Positions 60,525 through 64,000 of a stretch of 64,000 nt of DNA are shown one piece after another. The notes under the pieces were generated by a model. It was not told the origin of the DNA. It worked only from the letters and a program-made list of their open reading frames with translations, and ran no database searches. This DNA comes from Hyphomonadaceae bacterium TMED5. GTDB taxonomy: Bacteria; Pseudomonadota; Alphaproteobacteria; Caulobacterales; Hyphomonadaceae. The stretch is from positions 26,306 through 90,305 of the forward strand of contig NHBK01000025.1 of the NCBI GenBank assembly GCA_002173095.1. Reading direction: 5' to 3'. A program made the translations under genes and the position numbers. Position 1 is the stretch's first letter; every line of letters starts with the position of its first letter.

Positions 60525-60608
60525 ATAGAATCAGTTGGCGCTTTGGCGCCGCTGAGACGCATAATTTGGTCGCCCGAAAGCTTCGGGCGGCTGAAACGGC
60601 GAGATGGT

Positions 60609-60654
60609 TATGGAATTCACCTGCGTAACACGCATTCAGGTGCCAGATTCCATA
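60609..60654 (+). repeat. Long interrupted palindrome upstream of the str promoter
   Basis: TATGGAAT (60609-60616) pairs with ATTCCATA (60647-60654) and CACCTG (60618-60623) with CAGGTG (60637-60642); a small CGT/ACG stem lies in the loop. Since TATGGAAT recurs at 60816-60823 near rpsL, the right arm could pair with either copy in a read-through RNA. Confidence 0.6.
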
Positions 60655-60662
60655 CAGAAGGG

Positions 60663-60691
60663 TTGACCTCGGCGGGTTCCCAGACTATTAG
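60663..60691 (+). promoter_or_regulatory. Predicted sigma70 promoter of rpsL-rpsG-fusA-tuf
   Basis: TTGACC (60663-60668) and TATTAG (60686-60691) are separated by exactly 17 bases. Transcription would start near 60698, giving a leader of about 165 bases before rpsL. Confidence 0.6.
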
Positions 60692-60862
60692 CGCCGCTCG
60701 ATGTGCAGGTTCGCTCAGGTATCAATCCGAGCGTCCTCCCGTAAGGGTTAGGGGCCCAAGCCTCCCCAAGTCGTAGTTCTCCGGGGTGATTCAGGGAAAT
60801 CTCCTCGGATTTAGTTATGGAATTTGGGTGTTTGGACCCAGCAGAAGGATAGAAGAAGGCCT

Positions 60863-61234
60863 ATGCCGACGATTAACCAGTTGATCCGTAAACCTCGGGC
60901 ACCTCGCCCGAAGCGTAATAAAGTTCCAGCGCTGAAGGCCTGCCCGCAGCGCCGTGGCGTATGTACACGTGTCTACACGACGACACCGAAGAAGCCGAAC
61001 TCGGCTCTGCGTAAAGTCGCGAAGGTACGTCTGACCTCTGGTTACGAATCTATCTGTTACATTCCGGGCGAAGGTCACAACCTTCAGGAACACTCTGTTG
61101 TTCTGATCCGTGGCGGTCGTGTACGCGACCTTCCAGGTGTCCGTTACCACGTGCTGCGCGGTGTACTCGATACACAGGGCGTTAAAGACCGTAAGCAGCG
61201 CCGTTCGCATTATGGCGTGAAACGCCCGAAATAG
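60863..61234 (+). CDS. rpsL: 30S ribosomal protein S12 (Arg at residue 88)
   Basis: S12 sits at the decoding centre and controls accuracy. The 123-residue product starts [12 protein letters not shown] and has [14 protein letters not shown] with Lys43, the usual streptomycin-sensitive residue. At position 88, where E. coli and most bacteria have Lys (RVKDLPG), the sequence reads RVRDLPG: codon cgc, Arg. Lys-to-Arg at this position is a classical streptomycin-resistance change. An upstream in-frame ATG at 60824 is discarded because the family start is at 60863, preceded by GAAGAAGG. rpsG follows after 12 bases. Confidence 0.97.
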   Translation: MPTINQLIRKPRAPRPKRNKVPALKACPQRRGVCTRVYTTTPKKPNSALRKVAKVRLTSGYESICYIPGEGHNLQEHSVVLIRGGRVRDLPGVRYHVLRGVLDTQGVKDRKQRRSHYGVKRPK

Positions 61235-61246
61235 GATTTATAAGAT

Positions 61247-61717
61247 ATGTCCCGTCGTCACCGCGCTGAAAAACGAGAAGTCCTGCCGGATCCAAAATTC
61301 GGAGATCTCGTCCTTTCCAAATTCATGAACCAGATCATGGTTGATGGTAAGAAATCTACTGCAGAACGCATCGTTTATGGTGCTCTCGATATCGTTGAAG
61401 AGCGCGCTAAGCGCGATCCGATCGAGATGTTCCACGATGCTCTGGATAACGTTTCTCCAGCCGTAGAAGTTCGTTCCCGCCGTGTTGGTGGTGCAACTTA
61501 TCAGGTTCCTGTTGAAGTCCGCGTTGAGCGTCGTCAGGCGCTTGCAATTCGCTGGCTCGTTGCAGCTGCACGTGCCCGCAATGAGAACACAATGCGCGAA
61601 CGCCTCGCTGGTGAGCTGCTTGATGCAGGCAATGGTCGTGGCAATGCCGTGAAGAAGCGTGAAGACACGCACCGCATGGCTGAAGCTAACCGCGCATTCT
61701 CTCACTACCGCTGGTAA
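61247..61717 (+). CDS. rpsG: 30S ribosomal protein S7
   Basis: S7 nucleates assembly of the 30S head and contacts E-site tRNA. The 156-residue product has [59 protein letters not shown] and the C-terminal [19 protein letters not shown]. The gap to rpsL is only 12 bases, too short for the S7-binding intercistronic structure that represses the str operon in E. coli. Confidence 0.97.
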   Translation: MSRRHRAEKREVLPDPKFGDLVLSKFMNQIMVDGKKSTAERIVYGALDIVEERAKRDPIEMFHDALDNVSPAVEVRSRRVGGATYQVPVEVRVERRQALAIRWLVAAARARNENTMRERLAGELLDAGNGRGNAVKKREDTHRMAEANRAFSHYRW

Positions 61718-61753
61718 TTTTACTTCTAAACCCCGTAAATCGAGGCTCCTTTC

Positions 61754-63874
61754 ATGGCACGCGATTATCCGCTCGAACGTTATCGTAACTTCGGCATCAT
61801 GGCGCACATCGACGCTGGTAAAACTACCACGACTGAGCGCATTCTGTACTATACCGGTAAATCTCACAAAATTGGTGAGGTTCACGACGGTGCTGCGACC
61901 ATGGACTGGATGGAGCAGGAACAAGAGCGTGGTATTACCATCACGTCAGCTGCGACGACCACATTCTGGGAACGCACTGAAGATGGTGAGTCTGCACAGA
62001 CTCCGAAATTCCGTTTCAACATCATCGACACCCCAGGACACGTTGACTTCACGATTGAGGTTGAGCGCTCTCTGGCTGTTCTCGACGGCGCAGTTTGCGT
62101 ACTCGATGCGAACGCTGGTGTAGAACCGCAAACTGAAACGGTTTGGCGTCAGGCTGACCGCTATAAAGTTCCACGTATCGTTTACGTGAACAAAATGGAT
62201 AAGCTCGGCGCAGACTTCTATAACTGCGTGAAGATGATCAAAGAGCGTACGGGTGCGATCCCTATGCCGATCCAGATTCCGATCGGTGCTGAGAGCGAAC
62301 TCGAAGGTCTGGTTGACCTTGTCACCATGAAAGAATGGGTATGGCAGGGCGAAGACCTCGGTGCGAGCTGGGTCAAAAAAGAAATCCGTGACGAACTCAA
62401 AGACAAAGCTGAAGAGCTGCGCAATGAGATGATCGAGCTTGCTGTAGAGCAAGACGAGGAAGCTATGGAAGCTTACCTTGAAGGCGAAGAGCCAACGATC
62501 GAACAGCTGCGCAAGCTGATCCGTAAGGGTACGCTGTCTATGTCTTTCGTACCGGTTCTTTGTGGTTCTGCGTTCAAAAACAAAGGCGTACAGCCAATGC
62601 TGAACGCTGTTGTGGACTATCTTCCAAGCCCGCTGGATGTTCCAGCGTACAAAGGCTTCAAGCCAGGCGACGAAGACGAAGTTCGTAACATCGAACGTTC
62701 TGCTGATGACGAGCAGCCATTCGCTGGTCTCGCATTCAAAATCATGAACGACCCATTCGTTGGTTCTCTGACCTTTGTTCGTATCTATTCTGGTACGCTC
62801 ACCAAAGGTGGTTCAGTCATGAACTCCACGAAAACCCGTAACGAGCGCATCGGTCGTATGATGATGATGCACTCGAACAACCGTGAAGAGATCGAAGAAG
62901 CATTTGCTGGCGACATCATCGCGCTCGCAGGCCTCAAAGACACGACGACGGGTGACACGCTGTGTGACAAGTCTGGTCCGGTTGTTCTGGAGACGATGAA
63001 TTTCCCTGATCCGGTTATCGAGATTGCGGTTGAGCCGAAGTCTAAAGCCGACCAGGAAAAAATGTCTGTTGGTCTGCAGCGTCTTGCTGCTGAGGACCCA
63101 TCTTTCCGCGTTGAAACCGACATTGAGTCCGGTCAGACGATCATGAAAGGCATGGGCGAGCTTCACCTCGACGTTCTCGTTGACCGTCTGAAGCGTGAGT
63201 TCAAAGTTGAAGCGAATATCGGCGCACCGAAAGTTGCTTACCGTGAAGCGATCAGCCAGCCGGCAGAAATCGATTACACGCACAAGAAACAGTCTGGTGG
63301 TTCCGGTCAGTTCGCGCGCGTTAAGATCCAGTTCGAGCCAGGTGAAGCAGGTACAGGTTTCGTCTTCGAATCTAAAGTTGTCGGCGGTAACGTTCCTAAG
63401 GAATACATCCCGGGTGTTGAAAAAGGTATCGAGAGCCAGATGGCGAACGGTCTCCTTGCTGGCTACCCAGTCAGCGACATCAAAGCGACACTGATCGATG
63501 GTGCGTACCACGATGTTGACTCCAGCGTGCTGGCGTTCGAAATCGCAGGTCGTGCAGCGTTCCGCGAACTGAAGGGCAAAGGTGCTCCGAAGATCATGGA
63601 ACCGGTCATGAAGGTCGAAGTTGTGACGCCTGAAGACTATATGGGCGATATCATTGGTGACCTGAACTCTCGCCGCGGCCAGATTCAGGGTTCAGAACCA
63701 CGTGGTAACGTCACAGCGATCAACGCATTCGTTCCGCTCGCGAACATGTTCGGTTATGTAGGCAACCTTCGCGGTATGTCTCAGGGCCGTGCGCAGTTCG
63801 TCATGCAGTTCGACCATTATGAAGAAGTTCCGCGCGCTGAGAGCGAGAAAATTATTTCTCAGCTCGCCGGTTAA
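61754..63874 (+). CDS. fusA: Elongation factor G
   Basis: EF-G drives translocation with GTP hydrolysis. The 706-residue product has the G1 motif [13 protein letters not shown], switch [20 protein letters not shown], and domains III to V ending [23 protein letters not shown]. Length and order in the str operon are normal. It lies 36 bases after rpsG and 45 bases before tuf. Confidence 0.98.
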   Translation: MARDYPLERYRNFGIMAHIDAGKTTTTERILYYTGKSHKIGEVHDGAATMDWMEQEQERGITITSAATTTFWERTEDGESAQTPKFRFNIIDTPGHVDFTIEVERSLAVLDGAVCVLDANAGVEPQTETVWRQADRYKVPRIVYVNKMDKLGADFYNCVKMIKERTGAIPMPIQIPIGAESELEGLVDLVTMKEWVWQGEDLGASWVKKEIRDELKDKAEELRNEMIELAVEQDEEAMEAYLEGEEPTIEQLRKLIRKGTLSMSFVPVLCGSAFKNKGVQPMLNAVVDYLPSPLDVPAYKGFKPGDEDEVRNIERSADDEQPFAGLAFKIMNDPFVGSLTFVRIYSGTLTKGGSVMNSTKTRNERIGRMMMMHSNNREEIEEAFAGDIIALAGLKDTTTGDTLCDKSGPVVLETMNFPDPVIEIAVEPKSKADQEKMSVGLQRLAAEDPSFRVETDIESGQTIMKGMGELHLDVLVDRLKREFKVEANIGAPKVAYREAISQPAEIDYTHKKQSGGSGQFARVKIQFEPGEAGTGFVFESKVVGGNVPKEYIPGVEKGIESQMANGLLAGYPVSDIKATLIDGAYHDVDSSVLAFEIAGRAAFRELKGKGAPKIMEPVMKVEVVTPEDYMGDIIGDLNSRRGQIQGSEPRGNVTAINAFVPLANMFGYVGNLRGMSQGRAQFVMQFDHYEEVPRAESEKIISQLAG

Positions 63875-63919
63875 GTTAAGCCAGGCATCAGCCAGACAAA
63901 CGTTCAGGAGTAGGAAAAC

Positions 63920-64000
63920 ATGTCTAAGGCAAAGTTTGAGCGCAATAAGCCTCACGTAAACATTGGCACGATTGGTCACGTTGACCACGGCAAGACGACG
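63920..64000 (+). CDS. tuf: Elongation factor Tu (5' end only)
   Basis: The first 27 codons are present before the window ends: MSKAKFERNKPHVNIGTIGH followed by VDHGKTT, the G1 motif of EF-Tu. CAGGAG precedes the ATG at 63920. Position after fusA is the standard str-operon order. Confidence 0.96.
   Translation, partial: MSKAKFERNKPHVNIGTIGHVDHGKTT

Larger units (their letters stand above)
60525..60862 (+). promoter_or_regulatory. rpoC-rpsL intergenic region with hairpins and a promoter
   Basis: These 338 bases hold no gene. In order: GGCGC-tttg-GCGCC (60537-60550); CGCCCGAA-agc-TTCGGGCG (60571-60589), which may end part of the rpoBC transcript; a long interrupted palindrome (60609-60654); a good promoter (60663-60691); and an untranslated leader of about 165 bases for rpsL. 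The 11-mer GTTATGGAATT occurs at 60607-60617 and again at 60814-60824. Confidence 0.7.

Overview
The window is chromosomal core DNA of an alphaproteobacterium of moderate GC content. Its gene blocks (rpsF-rpsR-rplI, fabD-fabG-acpP-fabF-mltG-yicC-gmk, lptD-surA-pdxA-rsmA, plsY-pyrC'-pyrB, the secE-to-tuf ribosomal/RNA polymerase cluster), the GatCAB amidotransferase, the catalytically degenerate dihydroorotase beside pyrB and the STN-type TonB receptor with FecR and an ECF sigma factor all fit a Caulobacterales/Hyphomonadaceae-like organism. That family-level placement is inference from gene content and protein sequence. I see no phage, transposon, integron, CRISPR array, tRNA or rRNA.

Layout. 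1-1601: the 5' part of a soluble globin-coupled chemoreceptor gene on the minus strand, carrying a C-terminal zinc-binding CZB domain. 1.8-3.0 kb: rpsF-rpsR-rplI (minus). 3.2-9.2 kb: fatty-acid synthesis genes followed by mltG, yicC and gmk (plus). 9.1-14.6 kb: lptD-surA-pdxA-rsmA (minus), outer-membrane biogenesis plus PLP synthesis and rRNA methylation. 14.7-20.2 kb: ruvX-AEC transporter and pyrB-pyrC'-plsY-dprA (minus), tightly overlapping. 20.4-26.7 kb: gatC, a lipoprotein, gatA and gatB (plus), interrupted by a divergent sulfur-detoxification module (persulfide dioxygenase-like protein against rhodanese plus TauE). 27.2-28.0 kb: cysH. 28.2-36.8 kb: an outer-membrane DUF481 protein, an MDR oxidoreductase and a TetR-controlled RND efflux system. 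36.8-43.0 kb: an ECF sigma/FecR/TonB-receptor/M14-peptidase set. 43.2-46.0 kb: cysD-cysNC. 46.2-48.4 kb: a fused mannose-1-phosphate guanylyltransferase/AGE-family isomerase. 48.7-64 kb: secE, nusG, rplKAJL, rpoBC, rpsL, rpsG, fusA and the start of tuf.

How genes work together. CysD/CysNC make APS (and can make PAPS); CysH is of the iron-sulfur APS-reductase type and reduces APS to sulfite. The persulfide dioxygenase/rhodanese/TauE set handles excess sulfane sulfur and sulfite. The TonB receptor, its sigma/anti-sigma pair and the lipoprotein carboxypeptidase look like a regulated nutrient-uptake unit, possibly for peptides. The RND operon is divergent from its TetR regulator, with an operator-like inverted repeat on the likely acrA promoter.

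Most of the window is ordinary. The observations most worth a second look are the globin/CZB chemoreceptor, a natural Arg at residue 88 of ribosomal protein S12 (the position of a classical streptomycin-resistance substitution), the guanylyltransferase-AGE fusion, the sulfur divergon with an AT-rich operator-like region but no regulator gene in view, and a series of intercistronic RNA hairpins through the rplKAJL-rpoBC-rpsL cluster, including likely L1 and L10 autoregulatory leaders. I found no clearly undescribed multi-gene system.
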